A stretch of 64,000 bases of DNA from Cryobacterium sp. SO2 (GCF_026151165.2 NZ_CP117849.1:3410001-3474000); one strand, 5' to 3'. Numbered from the stretch's first letter, positions 35,858 through 46,494 are shown. The notes: generated by a model from the sequence alone, not told the origin. Made by a program: numbers and translations.

Positions 35858-35895
35858 CGGACGAGTTACCCCCGCATAACGGGGCAACTCGTCCG
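35858..35895. repeat. Long imperfect palindrome between clpC and the membrane protein gene
   Basis: CGGACGAGTT (35858-35867) pairs with AACTCGTCCG (35886-35895); inside, CCCCG pairs with CGGGG around CATAA. GGGCAACTCG recurs once more about 20 bases on. The left flank TCCCGTT matches the palindrome at 28739. The whole 331-base gap (35682-36012) holds no gene that I can support, and I found no clear ClgR-type site near clpC. Confidence 0.55.
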
Positions 35896-36012
35896 CCGGC
35901 GGGCAACTCGACGGGACGCTGCCCTTGCGAGGGCACTGGAGTGCGCAAATACTGGCTGCATTCGGCTCCACGATTTCGCGACCTGCACCCGCAGGCGAAA
36001 GGCGGTGGCACC

Positions 36013-37575
36013 ATGGACGGCTCTGCGAACCCCGCCGGTACCGGCAGCATCGGCCCGAACGGCTCCCGCACCGCCACCGACCCCGCCGACGAGATCGCCA
36101 GGCTCTCCGCCGAGAACGCCCGGTTGCGCGGGCAGCTCGGCCCGGCCGCCGAGCACCGCGCGGCCACCCGGTGGCGCGCGTTCTTCGCGGCGCTGCTGAT
36201 AGCCATCGGCGTGCTGCTGGCGCCGGTGAGCGTGGTGGCGTACTGGACCAAGGGTTACATCAACGACACCGACAGGTTCGTGGCCTCACTCGCCCCGCTC
36301 GCGAAGGACCCGGCCGTGCAGGCGTACCTGGTCGACGAGATCGTCACCGTGGTCAACGACAACGTCGACATCGACGGCATCACCAAGAACCTGTTCGACG
36401 GGCTGGCCAACCTCGACCTCCCCCCGGCCGCCAAAGACGCCCTGTCGCTGCTCGAACAACCGGCGGCGCAGGGCGTGCAGAGCCTGATCCGGTCGGCCGC
36501 CACGAACATCGTCAGTTCGGATGCGTTCGCGCAACTCTGGGAACAGGCGCTGCGCACCAGCCAGACCCAGATCATCGCGGCGTTGGAGGGCGACACGTCG
36601 TCTGCCCTCGTGATCAGCGACACCGGCGAGATCGGCATCCAGCTCGGCCCGATCATCGAGGAGGTGAAGAAGGAACTGGTCAACAGGGGATTCTCCCTCG
36701 CGCAGAACATTCCCGAGGTCAATCGCACCATCGTCGTAGCCCAGTCGGATTCGCTCGTGCAGGCGCGCACGGGCTATCAGCTGCTGAACGTGCTCGGCTT
36801 TGTGCTGCCGCTGGTGAGCCTGGGCCTGATCGTGCTCGGCGTGCTGGTGGCCCGGCGCCGGGCGCGCACCATGATCTGGGCCGGTCTCACCCTGGCCCTG
36901 GCCATGGCCCTGCTCTCCGCCGGGATCGCGGTGGGTCGGATCCTCTTCGTCAGCGCGCTCTCACCCACCTACCTGCCCAACAACGTGGCCCAGGCTCTGA
37001 ATGACGCCGTGGTGCCATTCATCAACACCACCGCGCTGTCGGTGGGACTGGTCGGCTTCACCGTTGCCGTCGTGGCGTACCTCGCCGGCCCGTTCCGGGG
37101 GTCGGCGATCGTTCGGCAGGCCACCATCAGAACCTCCGCCCGGCTGCGCGTCGCCGCCGAGAACGGCGGGGTCACCACGGGCGCCTTCGGCGACTTCGTC
37201 TTCCACTACCGCCGCCTCGCGCATGTGCTGATCGGGCTGGGCGCCGCGGCCGTCGCGATCTTCTGGCGCCCGCTCACGCCGGCCGTGATCATCTGGACCG
37301 CGGTGCTCGCCCTGCTCGCGGTGCTGCTCGTGGAACTGTTGCAGCGTCCGCCGGTCGAGCCGGTCGCCGGACCGCCCGGTTCGCAGCGGGCCGGCCCGGC
37401 ACCCGAAGACCGCTCCGGCCCTGGCCCTGGCGCGTCCTCCGGCGGCGCCGCCGCAGACGCCGAGCCGCTCAACCCCACCCTGCCACTGCCGCCGGGAGAC
37501 CCCGACGACCTGCGCGGCCAGACCGGGCCGACCGAACCTCTCGAACCCCTGCACGCGCCGAGCCGGCCGGATTAG
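36013..37575 (+). CDS. Large integral membrane protein, unknown
   Basis: A 520-residue protein. The N-terminus is polar with a short coiled coil (EIARLSAENARLRGQL). A first membrane segment follows (FFAALLIAIGVLLAPVSVVAYW), then a ~200-residue extracytoplasmic helical domain, four or five more membrane segments from about residue 260, and a disordered Pro/Gly/Ala-rich tail. Similar proteins are annotated only as integral membrane proteins in actinobacteria. ATG 36013 is chosen because the stretch upstream to 35941 is not protein-like and AAAGGCGG stands nine bases before it. Confidence 0.75.
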   Translation: MDGSANPAGTGSIGPNGSRTATDPADEIARLSAENARLRGQLGPAAEHRAATRWRAFFAALLIAIGVLLAPVSVVAYWTKGYINDTDRFVASLAPLAKDPAVQAYLVDEIVTVVNDNVDIDGITKNLFDGLANLDLPPAAKDALSLLEQPAAQGVQSLIRSAATNIVSSDAFAQLWEQALRTSQTQIIAALEGDTSSALVISDTGEIGIQLGPIIEEVKKELVNRGFSLAQNIPEVNRTIVVAQSDSLVQARTGYQLLNVLGFVLPLVSLGLIVLGVLVARRRARTMIWAGLTLALAMALLSAGIAVGRILFVSALSPTYLPNNVAQALNDAVVPFINTTALSVGLVGFTVAVVAYLAGPFRGSAIVRQATIRTSARLRVAAENGGVTTGAFGDFVFHYRRLAHVLIGLGAAAVAIFWRPLTPAVIIWTAVLALLAVLLVELLQRPPVEPVAGPPGSQRAGPAPEDRSGPGPGASSGGAAADAEPLNPTLPLPPGDPDDLRGQTGPTEPLEPLHAPSRPD

Positions 37576-37587
37576 CTCGCGCCGGAT

Positions 37588-37593
37588 TAAGCT
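37588..37593 (+). promoter_or_regulatory. -10 box for the pirin gene, leaderless start
   Basis: TAAGCT ends 6 bases before GTG 37600. Confidence 0.5.
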
Positions 37594-37599
37594 CGCAGA

Positions 37600-38583
37600 G
37601 TGAGCAACCTCGAAACCGAACCGGCCGAAATCGTCTGCGCCAACACCTCCGGCACCGAGGCGGATGCGGATGTCGTCATCCTGCAGCCGCGGGATGTGCC
37701 GCTCGGCGGTCCCCGTGCGATGGGCGTGCGCCGCACCCTCCCCCAGCGTGAACGCAGCCTGATCGGCGCCTGGTGCTTCATCGATCACTACGGCCCGGAC
37801 GACGTCTCCGTCACGGGCGGGATGGTCGTGCCGCCGCACCCGCACACCGGGCTGGCGACGGCGAGTTGGCTGTTCGCCGGCGAGGTCGAGCACCGTGACA
37901 GTGTGGGCAGCCTCGCGCTGGTGCGGCCGGGCGAGTTGAACCTGATGACCGCCGGCGCCGGCATCAGCCACTCGGAGGTGTCCACCCCGAACACCACGGC
38001 GCTGCACGGCGTGCAGCTGTGGATCGCGCTGCCCGAGCTCACCCGGCATCAGGACCCGCACTTCGAGAACCACATCATCACTCCCGTGCGGCAGGACGGC
38101 GTCACCCTGCACGTCTTCATCGGTGCCCTCGCCGGGCACATCGCGGCCGCCGCCGGCGACACCCCGCTGCTCGGCGCGCAGATCGACCTGCCCGCGGGGT
38201 CGTCGATCAACCTGGCTGTCGAGCCGTCCTTCGAACACGGAATGCTCGTGGACACCGGCACGGTGACCCTCGCCGGCACCGCCCTGCGGAGCACAGAGTT
38301 GGGCTTCGCCGCGGCCGGGCGCACGAGCATTCGCCTGGAGAACGTCGGTGACGGCCCGGCCCGCGTGCTGCTGCTGGGCGGCGAGCCGCTCGGCGAGCAG
38401 ATCGTGATGTGGTGGAACTTCATCGGGCGCAGCCACGACGAGGTCGTCGCGTGGCGGGCCCAGTGGCAGGCCGAAGTGATCGACGGGGCGGATGCCGCCG
38501 GCCGGTTCGGCCACGTGGCCTACCACGGCGCCGCACTGCCGGCGCCGGCGCTGCCCAACGTGCGGCTGAAGCCCCGCGGGTGA
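37600..38583 (+). CDS. Pirin family protein
   Basis: A 327-residue bicupin. The N-terminal cupin has the metal-site pattern HPHTGLATASWLFAGEVEHRDS and PGELNLMTAGAGISHSEVS; the C-terminal cupin is LLLGGEPLGEQIVMWWNF followed by a conserved tryptophan-rich end. Bacterial pirins are iron proteins, some acting as quercetinases, others as regulators of pyruvate metabolism; which applies here cannot be told. It stands alone and converges on cls. Confidence 0.9.
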   Translation: MSNLETEPAEIVCANTSGTEADADVVILQPRDVPLGGPRAMGVRRTLPQRERSLIGAWCFIDHYGPDDVSVTGGMVVPPHPHTGLATASWLFAGEVEHRDSVGSLALVRPGELNLMTAGAGISHSEVSTPNTTALHGVQLWIALPELTRHQDPHFENHIITPVRQDGVTLHVFIGALAGHIAAAAGDTPLLGAQIDLPAGSSINLAVEPSFEHGMLVDTGTVTLAGTALRSTELGFAAAGRTSIRLENVGDGPARVLLLGGEPLGEQIVMWWNFIGRSHDEVVAWRAQWQAEVIDGADAAGRFGHVAYHGAALPAPALPNVRLKPRG

Positions 38584-38628
38584 CCGGCTGAGGCAGCGCG
38601 CCTGGTGAATGCGCCTGCTGAACGATGC

Positions 38629-40092
38629 CTATTGGACCGCGGAGGTGAGCCTGGCCAGGTTGTCGAGGATCGTCGAGCGCAACGGCTGCTTCATCCACTC
38701 GTCGAGGGTGAGCTCGCGGCTGTCGGCCCGGTAACCGTCCTCCACCTTTCGCAACGCCTCCACGAAGGAGTGCCCGCGCACCATCAGGGACACCTCGAAG
38801 TTGAGGCTGAACGATCGCATGTCCATGTTGCTGGAGCCGATCACGGCTACGTCGTCGTCGATGGTGAAGTGCTTGGCGTGCAGCACATACGGTGCCTTGT
38901 ACATGTAGATCTTCACGCCGGCCCGCAGCAGTTCCTCGTAGTACGAACGCTGGGCGTGGTAGACGAGGGCCTGGTCGCCGATCTCGGAGACGAACAGCTC
39001 AACGTGCAGGCCGCGCTGCACGGCGGTGGTGACGGCGTACATGATCGACTCGTCCGGCACGAAGTAGGGGCTGGTGATCACGATGCGTTCTTGTGCGTAG
39101 TACAGCAGCGCGAGGAACAGGCGGAGGTTGTTCTCCCCCACGAAGCCGGGCCCGCTGGGCACGACCTGGCAGTCGAGGGCATCCGGCACGGCTTCGCGGT
39201 GCACGGGCTCGATGTCGCGGGTGAGCAGCTCGTTCGTTTCGCTGTACCAGTCGGTGATGAAGATGGCGTTCAAGCCGGCGACGATGGGGCCCTCGAGCCG
39301 CACCATCAGGTCTTTCCACTTGAGACCGCGGCGGATGTTGCTCTTCATGTTGTAGGTGCGGTCGATCACGTTCTGCGAACCCATGAAACCGACCCGGCCG
39401 TCCACGATGACGAGCTTGCGGTGGTTGCGCAGGTCCGGGCGCTGCCACTTGCCCTTGAACGGCTGCAGCGGAAGCATCAGCTGCCACTTCACACCGGAGG
39501 CGGTGAGGCGCTGCTTGGTCTCCTTGAAGCCGGGCTTCCGCATCGACTGGATGTGGTCCATCAGCACGCGCACCGTCACGCCGCGCTTGACGGCGTTCTC
39601 CATGGCGTCGAAGAACGGCCCGGTGGTGTGGTCGAGGGAGAGGATGTAGAACTCGACGTGCACGTACTTGGTGGCCTTGTCGATGTCGGCGGCCATCGCG
39701 GCAAGGGTTTCCTCGTAGTCGCCGTGCAGCCGGGCGCGGTTGTCGCCCACCAGCGGCATCGCGCCCAGATTGCGGTTGAGGGCCACGACCGACTCGAGCC
39801 AGCCCGGCCACGGGTGATCGCGTCGCACCCGTTCCATGCCGGCCGTGCTGTCCAGGATGAACTGGTTGATCTCGGCCTGCATGGCCACGCGCTTCTTCGG
39901 CAGGGTACGGAAGCCGATCAGCAGGAACAACAGGGCGCCGAAGTACGGGATCAGGAAGATGGCCAGCAGCCAGGCCATCCCGGAGGTGGGCCGGCGGTTG
40001 CGGGGGACGACGATGATGGCCACCACCCGGATGGCGAAGTCAACGAGGAACGCCACCACGAGGAGGATGGTGGACAGGTCGATTCCGACCAC
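38629..40092 (-). CDS. cls: Cardiolipin synthase (phospholipase D type)
   Basis: A 487-residue membrane enzyme joining two phosphatidylglycerols into cardiolipin. Two N-terminal membrane segments (ILLVVAFLVDFAIRVVAIIVV and AWLLAIFLIPYFGALLFLL) precede two HKD catalytic motifs: HRKLVIVDGRVGFMGSQN and HAKHFTIDDDVAVIGSSN. Length and domain order are standard. A 58-residue membrane protein gene lies two bases upstream and is surely co-translated. Confidence 0.95.
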   Translation of the reverse strand: MVGIDLSTILLVVAFLVDFAIRVVAIIVVPRNRRPTSGMAWLLAIFLIPYFGALLFLLIGFRTLPKKRVAMQAEINQFILDSTAGMERVRRDHPWPGWLESVVALNRNLGAMPLVGDNRARLHGDYEETLAAMAADIDKATKYVHVEFYILSLDHTTGPFFDAMENAVKRGVTVRVLMDHIQSMRKPGFKETKQRLTASGVKWQLMLPLQPFKGKWQRPDLRNHRKLVIVDGRVGFMGSQNVIDRTYNMKSNIRRGLKWKDLMVRLEGPIVAGLNAIFITDWYSETNELLTRDIEPVHREAVPDALDCQVVPSGPGFVGENNLRLFLALLYYAQERIVITSPYFVPDESIMYAVTTAVQRGLHVELFVSEIGDQALVYHAQRSYYEELLRAGVKIYMYKAPYVLHAKHFTIDDDVAVIGSSNMDMRSFSLNFEVSLMVRGHSFVEALRKVEDGYRADSRELTLDEWMKQPLRSTILDNLARLTSAVQ

Positions 40093-40094
40093 GG

Positions 40095-40271
40095 TCAGCT
40101 GGCCGGTTTGTCGAGGCCGAGCCGGGCTCGTTCCTCGGCTTCGATCCGCGCGTAGGCGTTCCGCTCGGTGCGGTCGGCGCGGATGATGGCGCGCATGATG
40201 ATCCAGAAGATCACCCCGACCAGAACGGTGGGCGCGAGCGAGAACAAAGCGTTGGCCCAGAAGCTATCCAT
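40095..40271 (-). CDS. Small membrane protein upstream of cls
   Basis: A 58-residue protein with one membrane segment (ALFSLAPTVLVGVIFWIIMRAII) and a charged tail (RADRTERNAYARIEAEERARLG). ATG 40271 has GGAG five bases upstream; a GTG at 40277 lies too close to it. Small proteins of this shape often precede cardiolipin synthase genes in Microbacteriaceae. A role in anchoring or regulating Cls is a guess. Confidence 0.7.
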   Translation of the reverse strand: MDSFWANALFSLAPTVLVGVIFWIIMRAIIRADRTERNAYARIEAEERARLGLDKPAS

Positions 40272-40334
40272 AGTCACTCCAGACTACGCGACCAAGCCCC
40301 GCCCCCATCCGCGAGCAGTGACTTAAGCCAAGGA

Positions 40335-40372
40335 TTCGCGAGTTTCGAGTGCTTTTCTCTCGGTTCGCGAAG
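40335..40372. repeat. Imperfect hairpin, third member of the CGAGCCGTGAGAAAA palindrome family
   Basis: TTCGCGAGTTTCGAG pairs imperfectly with CTCGGTTCGCGAA. GCTTTTCTCTCGGTTCG differs at two bases from the right arm of the palindrome at 3195-3251. It can serve as terminator for the lysS transcript. Confidence 0.5.
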
Positions 40373-40382
40373 TGACCGGGGG

Positions 40383-40532
40383 TTACTTGACGAGGATGCC
40401 CCAGATACCGCTGCCGAGAAGATAAAGCCCGACCCCGCCGACCACGATCCAGATCATGATCCGGTTGTTCGAGGGACCCTTCTTGCCGTCGTCGTCAGGC
40501 TTCAGCTCGTCTTTGGGCAGAAAAGTCATCAT
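40383..40532 (-). CDS. Small membrane protein downstream of lysS
   Basis: A 49-residue protein (MMTFLPKDELKPDDDGKKGP, then membrane segment RIMIWIVVGGVGLYLLGSGIWGILVK) that stops with TAA. It starts five bases after the lysS stop. Codon use fits the neighbours. No family is known to me, but a charged head and single C-terminal membrane helix are clear. Without a ribosome site it would depend on read-through from lysS. Confidence 0.55.
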   Translation of the reverse strand: MMTFLPKDELKPDDDGKKGPSNNRIMIWIVVGGVGLYLLGSGIWGILVK

Positions 40533-40537
40533 GCGGG

Positions 40538-42076
<1,539 letters not shown>

Positions 42077-42134
42077 GCGGTTCTCCGTTGGTGGGCGTGC
42101 GCGGGCCGGGCCAGCGCGTGCAGTTGACAAGCGG

Positions 42135-43016
42135 TTAGGGGATGTCCAGTGAAATGTTGTCGATCAGCCGGGTGCTGCCGACCACCGCGGCGACCAGCAT
42201 TCTGGCCTGGCCTCGGTAGTCGTCGTCGACCGGCAGGTACGTGTGGGGGTGCACGACAACGAGATAGTCCAGTTTAACCAGAGGCTGGGCCCCGATCACC
42301 GCATGCGCGGCCACGATCGCGGCCGGCACGCCGCTGCTGGCGGCGGTCGCGGCGGCGTTCAGGCCCACCGAGAGCGACCTGGCGGCCGAGCGCGCGGGCT
42401 CGTCGAGGTTGCGGTTGCGGCTGGAGAGGGCCAACCCGCTGTCTTCCCGCACCGTGGGAACGACCTCGATCGTCGTGCGCAGGTTGAGGTCGGCGACCAT
42501 CCGCTCCACCAGGAACACCTGCTGGGCGTCCTTCTGGCCGAAGACGGCGATGTCGGGTTCGACGATGTTGAGCAGCTTCGCCACGACCGTGAGCATGCCG
42601 TCGAAGTGGCCCGGCCTGGCGGCGCCTTCGTAGAGGCCGCCGACCGTGCCGGCGGTCAGCCGGGTCGACGACGCGCCGTCAGGGTACATCTCGCGGGCGT
42701 GCGGCGCGAAGACGAACGCGGCGCCCTCCTCCGCCAGCGCCGCCACGTCGGCGTCGAGGGTGCGCGGGTAGGTGTCGAGGTCTTCGTTCACGCCGAACTG
42801 CAGCGGGTTGACGAAAATCGACACCACCACGATGTCGCCCAGGGCGACGGCGCGGCGCACCAGGGCGCGGTGGCCGGCGTGCAGGGCGCCCATGGTCGGC
42901 ACGAGCACAACGTGGGCGTCACCGCCTCTGGCGGCGGTGTTCTGCTTGGCGAGGCAGAGCCGGTTGCGCAGCTCGTCGATCGTGTCGATGACTTCTGGCT
43001 TGGTGAGCACGGTCAC
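42135..43016 (-). CDS. panC: Pantothenate synthetase
   Basis: A 293-residue enzyme that joins pantoate and beta-alanine with ATP in vitamin B5 synthesis. Signature parts are PTMGALHAGHRALVRRA, the IVVVSIFVNPLQFG strand, VAKLLNIVEPDIAVFGQKDAQQ and REDSGLALSSRN. It overlaps the upstream DUF2520 gene by GTGA. panB and panD are not in the window. Confidence 0.96.
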   Translation of the reverse strand: MTVLTKPEVIDTIDELRNRLCLAKQNTAARGGDAHVVLVPTMGALHAGHRALVRRAVALGDIVVVSIFVNPLQFGVNEDLDTYPRTLDADVAALAEEGAAFVFAPHAREMYPDGASSTRLTAGTVGGLYEGAARPGHFDGMLTVVAKLLNIVEPDIAVFGQKDAQQVFLVERMVADLNLRTTIEVVPTVREDSGLALSSRNRNLDEPARSAARSLSVGLNAAATAASSGVPAAIVAAHAVIGAQPLVKLDYLVVVHPHTYLPVDDDYRGQARMLVAAVVGSTRLIDNISLDIP

Positions 43017-43807
43017 TGGTCCTCCGGGTCGAACGGGTCATACGGGTGGGTCGGGTGGGTCTGGCCGGGCGGGCCGTCGAGTTCGTCGAGTTCGTCGAGC
43101 GGATGCGGCGCGCCGAGCCTGTCGGCGCCGTTGCGGGTCAGGGCGTTCTCGATCGCCGAGCGCACGAGCGGGGCGAGAACGGCGCCGGGTTGCTCGATGC
43201 CGATGTCCCGCAGCAGCCGGGTGGACTGCTCGACGATCGAGGTGGAGAAGGCCGTCGCTGTCTCGATGGCTTCGGCGTATGCGGCCCTGTCGCCCTCGGC
43301 GACGATCACGGGTTCGCCGCCCATCTCCACAACCAGGGCCTGCCCGATGGGCAGCACCGGCCCCGGCGCGGTGACGGCGAAGTAACTGTCCGCGAGCCGG
43401 GCGATGTCCAGGCTTGTGCCGGTGAAGGTCATGGCCGGGTGGATCGCCAGCGGGATCGCGCCGGCGCGCAGAGCGGGCGCGAGCACGGCGGTGCCGAAGC
43501 GGGCAGAGGTGTGGAGCACGAGCTGGCCCGGCTGCCAGGTGCCCGTCGCGGCCAGCCCGGTGATGAGGCTGTCCAGTTGGTCGTCCGGAACGGCCAGAAT
43601 GACCAGCTCGCTGCGTTCGACGACTTCGGGCACCGTGAGCACGGGCACCAGCGGCAGGATCGCCTCGGCGCGGTCCCGGCTCTCCTGCGAGATCGCCGAG
43701 ATGCCGACGAGGGCGTGGCCGGCGCCCGCGAGGGCGGCGGCGAGGATCGGGCCGACATGGCCGGCCCCGATCACGCCGATGCCGAGCCGACCTGGACGCT
43801 GGTTCAT
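43013..43807 (-). CDS. Rossmann-like and DUF2520 domain protein
   Basis: A 264-residue protein with an N-terminal NAD(P)-binding fold (LGIGVIGAGHVGPILAAALAGAGHALVG) and a C-terminal helical DUF2520 domain (HPAMTFTGTSLDIARLADSYFAVTA). It resembles ketopantoate and pyrroline carboxylate reductases in layout. It is coupled by four-base overlaps to panC and to the PH-domain gene. Since panE is absent here, it could be the missing ketopantoate reductase, but this rests on linkage. The last 35 residues are acidic and proline-rich. Confidence 0.85.
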   Translation of the reverse strand: MNQRPGRLGIGVIGAGHVGPILAAALAGAGHALVGISAISQESRDRAEAILPLVPVLTVPEVVERSELVILAVPDDQLDSLITGLAATGTWQPGQLVLHTSARFGTAVLAPALRAGAIPLAIHPAMTFTGTSLDIARLADSYFAVTAPGPVLPIGQALVVEMGGEPVIVAEGDRAAYAEAIETATAFSTSIVEQSTRLLRDIGIEQPGAVLAPLVRSAIENALTRNGADRLGAPHPLDELDELDGPPGQTHPTHPYDPFDPEDQ

Positions 43808-45456
43808 GGGGTGACCTCGGTGACGGTGACGGCGGCAGGGCCGGTCACGGGGGTGACGATCGGGGCTGGGGTGGTGATGGTGCGGCTCCAGTGGTTGGTC
43901 GTGTCCGATGCGGAGGCCGCCGCGGCGCCGGCGGCGATGATTTCGAGCATCCGCGCCGCATCGCCGGTGTCGATCACGCTGAGGGTGGCGCTCACCGGGC
44001 CGGCCACGGTGTGCAGCCGGGCCTGGGCGAGCCCGAGCCGGCGCCGCACCGGTCCCTGGTTGATGCCGATGCTCTGCAGTCGGGCCAAAGGCACCACCAC
44101 GAGCTCCCGGGAGAGCACTCCGTGACGCAACAGCGCGACCCCGGCGGAGACCGCGTAGCCGGTGCGCCGCCAGGAAAACGGACGTAACCAGGCGGCCCGG
44201 CGCGGCGCGGAGCGGAAGCCGTCATCGCCGCCGCGGGAGGTGAGCCCGCGCTCGATGAGGGCACGCTGTTCCTCCGCCTCGAAGCCGGGCAGAATCAGCT
44301 CGAGCACCTTCGCCACGTCGGCGAGCGATCCCACCGGGAGCATCGTGGTTGCGGCCTGCCCTGCCGCGCCGTCGTTGGTGGAGTGGCCGGCCTTGTTGAT
44401 GCGGATCTGCCACCAGCCGAACGGGCGCCAGGCCAGCGGCTGGGACACCCCGATCGCGTGGATGCGGCCGGGCGGGAGGGTCTCGTTGCTCGTGGTGAGC
44501 AGGCCGAAGCCGACGCGCACGCCGTCCGGCGTGCCGGCGATGCTGTAGCGCAAGGACTTGGTGAACCTGGAGAAGTAGAAGCCGACGCTGGCGATCGCGC
44601 CGGGGAAGATCGCGATCAGGAGCCACTCACTTCCGCCGGCGACGACGCTGGCGATCAGCGCCACAGCGAGCAGTGCGACGAACACCGTGTAGCCGCTGAA
44701 GACTATCGAGCCGATCAGGCGGAGCGGCGGGATCCGCACGACGGACTGGGGCGGTGCCGCGTCCGGGTCGAGCTCCGGCGCGAGGAACTCGCCGACTCTG
44801 GCGGTCGCATAGTCGCCGAGGCCCGGCCTCGGAGCGGGTCCTGGCTGCCCCGGCCCGTACGGCGGGGCGGCGGCGGCATCGACGCCGGAATCCACGGTGT
44901 CATCGATGACCGGGAGCGAGGGTGCTGCGGAGCCGGACTGCCTGGCCCCCGAGGCCAGGTGCAGGATGTCGCGGCGAAGGCCGTCGGCCAGCGCTGAGCC
45001 CAGATAGGCCAGCTGCACGTTGGCGTCCTGGCCGGCAACGCTCACCTCGAGCTTGGCCGCGCCGAACAGCCGCGGGATCAGGGGCCGCACGATGTTGACA
45101 CCCTGGATGCGGTCGAGTCTGGCCTGCCGATGGCTGCGGAACAGGATGCCGCTGCGCACCTCGACGGATTCGTCGGTGACCCTGAAGGTGTGCATCCGCC
45201 AGGACAGCGTGAACGCGATCAGGATGACCACGAGGATCACGGCGGCGACGAGGAGGGCCCAGCCGACGGCGCCGCGTTCGTAGATCTCGTCCAGCGGGTC
45301 GCCGGACTCCCGCGGGATACCGAAGACCAGATCCACGAGCCGCTCGCGGAGGTTGGCGATAACGAAGCCGAGCAGGGCGAAGACGAAGATCCCGCCGCGC
45401 AGCAGTGGGCTCGCTGGGTGCAGGCGGTGCCAGTCCCCATCGGCGAGGGAGGTCAC
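43804..45456 (-). CDS. Membrane protein with three bacterial PH (YdbT-type) domains
   Basis: A 550-residue protein with membrane-segment pairs and three bPH2 (DUF304) domains: FRVTDESVEVRSGILFRSHRQARLDRIQGVNI, LRYSIAGTPDGVRVGFGLLT (with PPGRIHAIGVSQPL), and LSRELVVVPLARLQSIGINQG. YdbT and YdbS often occur as a pair and help resist certain bacteriocins in Bacillus. The start is GTG 45456 within the GTGA overlap with the first PH gene; a longer frame to 45906 would lie on top of that gene. It has an unusual Ala/Pro-rich insert around residues 180-220. Confidence 0.85.
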   Translation of the reverse strand: MTSLADGDWHRLHPASPLLRGGIFVFALLGFVIANLRERLVDLVFGIPRESGDPLDEIYERGAVGWALLVAAVILVVILIAFTLSWRMHTFRVTDESVEVRSGILFRSHRQARLDRIQGVNIVRPLIPRLFGAAKLEVSVAGQDANVQLAYLGSALADGLRRDILHLASGARQSGSAAPSLPVIDDTVDSGVDAAAAPPYGPGQPGPAPRPGLGDYATARVGEFLAPELDPDAAPPQSVVRIPPLRLIGSIVFSGYTVFVALLAVALIASVVAGGSEWLLIAIFPGAIASVGFYFSRFTKSLRYSIAGTPDGVRVGFGLLTTSNETLPPGRIHAIGVSQPLAWRPFGWWQIRINKAGHSTNDGAAGQAATTMLPVGSLADVAKVLELILPGFEAEEQRALIERGLTSRGGDDGFRSAPRRAAWLRPFSWRRTGYAVSAGVALLRHGVLSRELVVVPLARLQSIGINQGPVRRRLGLAQARLHTVAGPVSATLSVIDTGDAARMLEIIAAGAAAASASDTTNHWSRTITTPAPIVTPVTGPAAVTVTEVTP

Positions 45457-46025
45457 AACCCGGCCCGCCGACTCTCGGCCAGTTCGACCAAGCGATCGCG
45501 GAGGGCGTCGGCGTCCGCTTCGGCGAGCCCGGGGATGGCGACGCCGGAGGATGCGGCGGCCGTGACGAATTTGAGGTCGGCGAGGCCGAGCAGGCGCGCG
45601 ACCGGGCCGCGGGTGATGTCCACGAGCTGCATCCGGCCGTAGGGCACTGACACGAAGCGCTGGTACATGATGCCCCGGCGGAAGAGGAGGTCGTCGGCGC
45701 GCAGCTGGTAGCCGATTGAGCGCACCCGGCGCGGCTCGAACGCGAGCGAGATGACGGTGACCAGGGCCACGGCGCCGCCCACCCAGGCCGCCCAGACCTG
45801 ATCGGCGAGCAGCCAGAGCGAGCCGGCCACCGCGCACACGATGACCAGGAAGATGACGGTGCCGATCACCTCGACCATGACGTACTTCGGTGAGACCCGC
45901 TGCCACAGACCGGCCTCCGGCAGGTCCAGCCGAGCGCCGACGGGCGGCACGGCGGCGGGTTCAGCGGCGGGCACGGCGCCAGGTTCGGGCGCTGTCCCGA
46001 GGTCAGGCACGTGCTGCTCCGCCAT
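45453..46025 (-). CDS. Membrane protein with one bacterial PH (YdbS-type) domain
   Basis: A 190-residue protein. A Pro/Ala-rich N-terminus, two membrane segments (YVMVEVIGTVIFLVIVCAVAG and WVGGAVALVTVISLAF), then the bPH2 domain (GYQLRADDLLFRRGIMYQRFVSVPYGRMQLVDITRGP). It pairs with the three-domain protein. ATG 46025 sits 23 bases inside the DUF3180 gene, so it is co-translated with it. Confidence 0.85.
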   Translation of the reverse strand: MAEQHVPDLGTAPEPGAVPAAEPAAVPPVGARLDLPEAGLWQRVSPKYVMVEVIGTVIFLVIVCAVAGSLWLLADQVWAAWVGGAVALVTVISLAFEPRRVRSIGYQLRADDLLFRRGIMYQRFVSVPYGRMQLVDITRGPVARLLGLADLKFVTAAASSGVAIPGLAEADADALRDRLVELAESRRAGL

Positions 46026-46494
46026 TATGAGGTCCCTCGTTCTCCTGGTCGTGGTCGTCGCCCGGCGGGAGTGTGCAGAAGTGCTCCGCCACGAGACCAC
46101 CCGCGAGGAGGATCACGGCGCCGAGCGCCATCCCGATTGCGAGCCACAACGATGTTACCGCCGGCACCACGGAGCGGGTGAGGATGAAGGCCACGATTCC
46201 GAGGCCGACGCCAAGCAGCAGGGCTCCGCTCAGGCTGGACGCCTTGGCCAGCAGGGCCACCCGCATGGCCCGGAACGGGTCGACGCGTCTGGTGGAGCGT
46301 CCCCTGGTGGCCTGCCGGATCGGCCAGGCCAGGCCGACGAGGATGACGGCGATGAGCACGAGCGCGAGCGGCAGGGTGAACGGCGGAACGAGGATCGGTG
46401 AGCTCCAGGCCGTCGCGGCCAATTCCGCCAGGAAGCCGACGACGAGGCCGGCCAGGCCGAGGGCGACCAGCGGGGTGGGGTGGGTGCGCTTCAT
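46003..46494 (-). CDS. DUF3180 membrane protein
   Basis: A 163-residue protein with four membrane segments (LVALGLAGLVVGFLAELAATAW; LALVLIAVILVGLAWPI; LLLGVGLGIVAFIL; LAIGMALGAVILLAGGLVAEHF) and the conserved RVDPFRAMRVALLAKASSL of DUF3180, a family that follows folK in many actinobacteria. Function unknown. It overlaps folK by ATGA. Confidence 0.88.
   Translation of the reverse strand: MKRTHPTPLVALGLAGLVVGFLAELAATAWSSPILVPPFTLPLALVLIAVILVGLAWPIRQATRGRSTRRVDPFRAMRVALLAKASSLSGALLLGVGLGIVAFILTRSVVPAVTSLWLAIGMALGAVILLAGGLVAEHFCTLPPGDDHDQENEGPHNGGAARA

Noticed and set aside
45457..45906. N-terminal extension of the large PH-domain protein
   Set aside because: The extension reads the first PH gene out of phase; a GTG inside a four-base GTGA overlap gives the normal family start.
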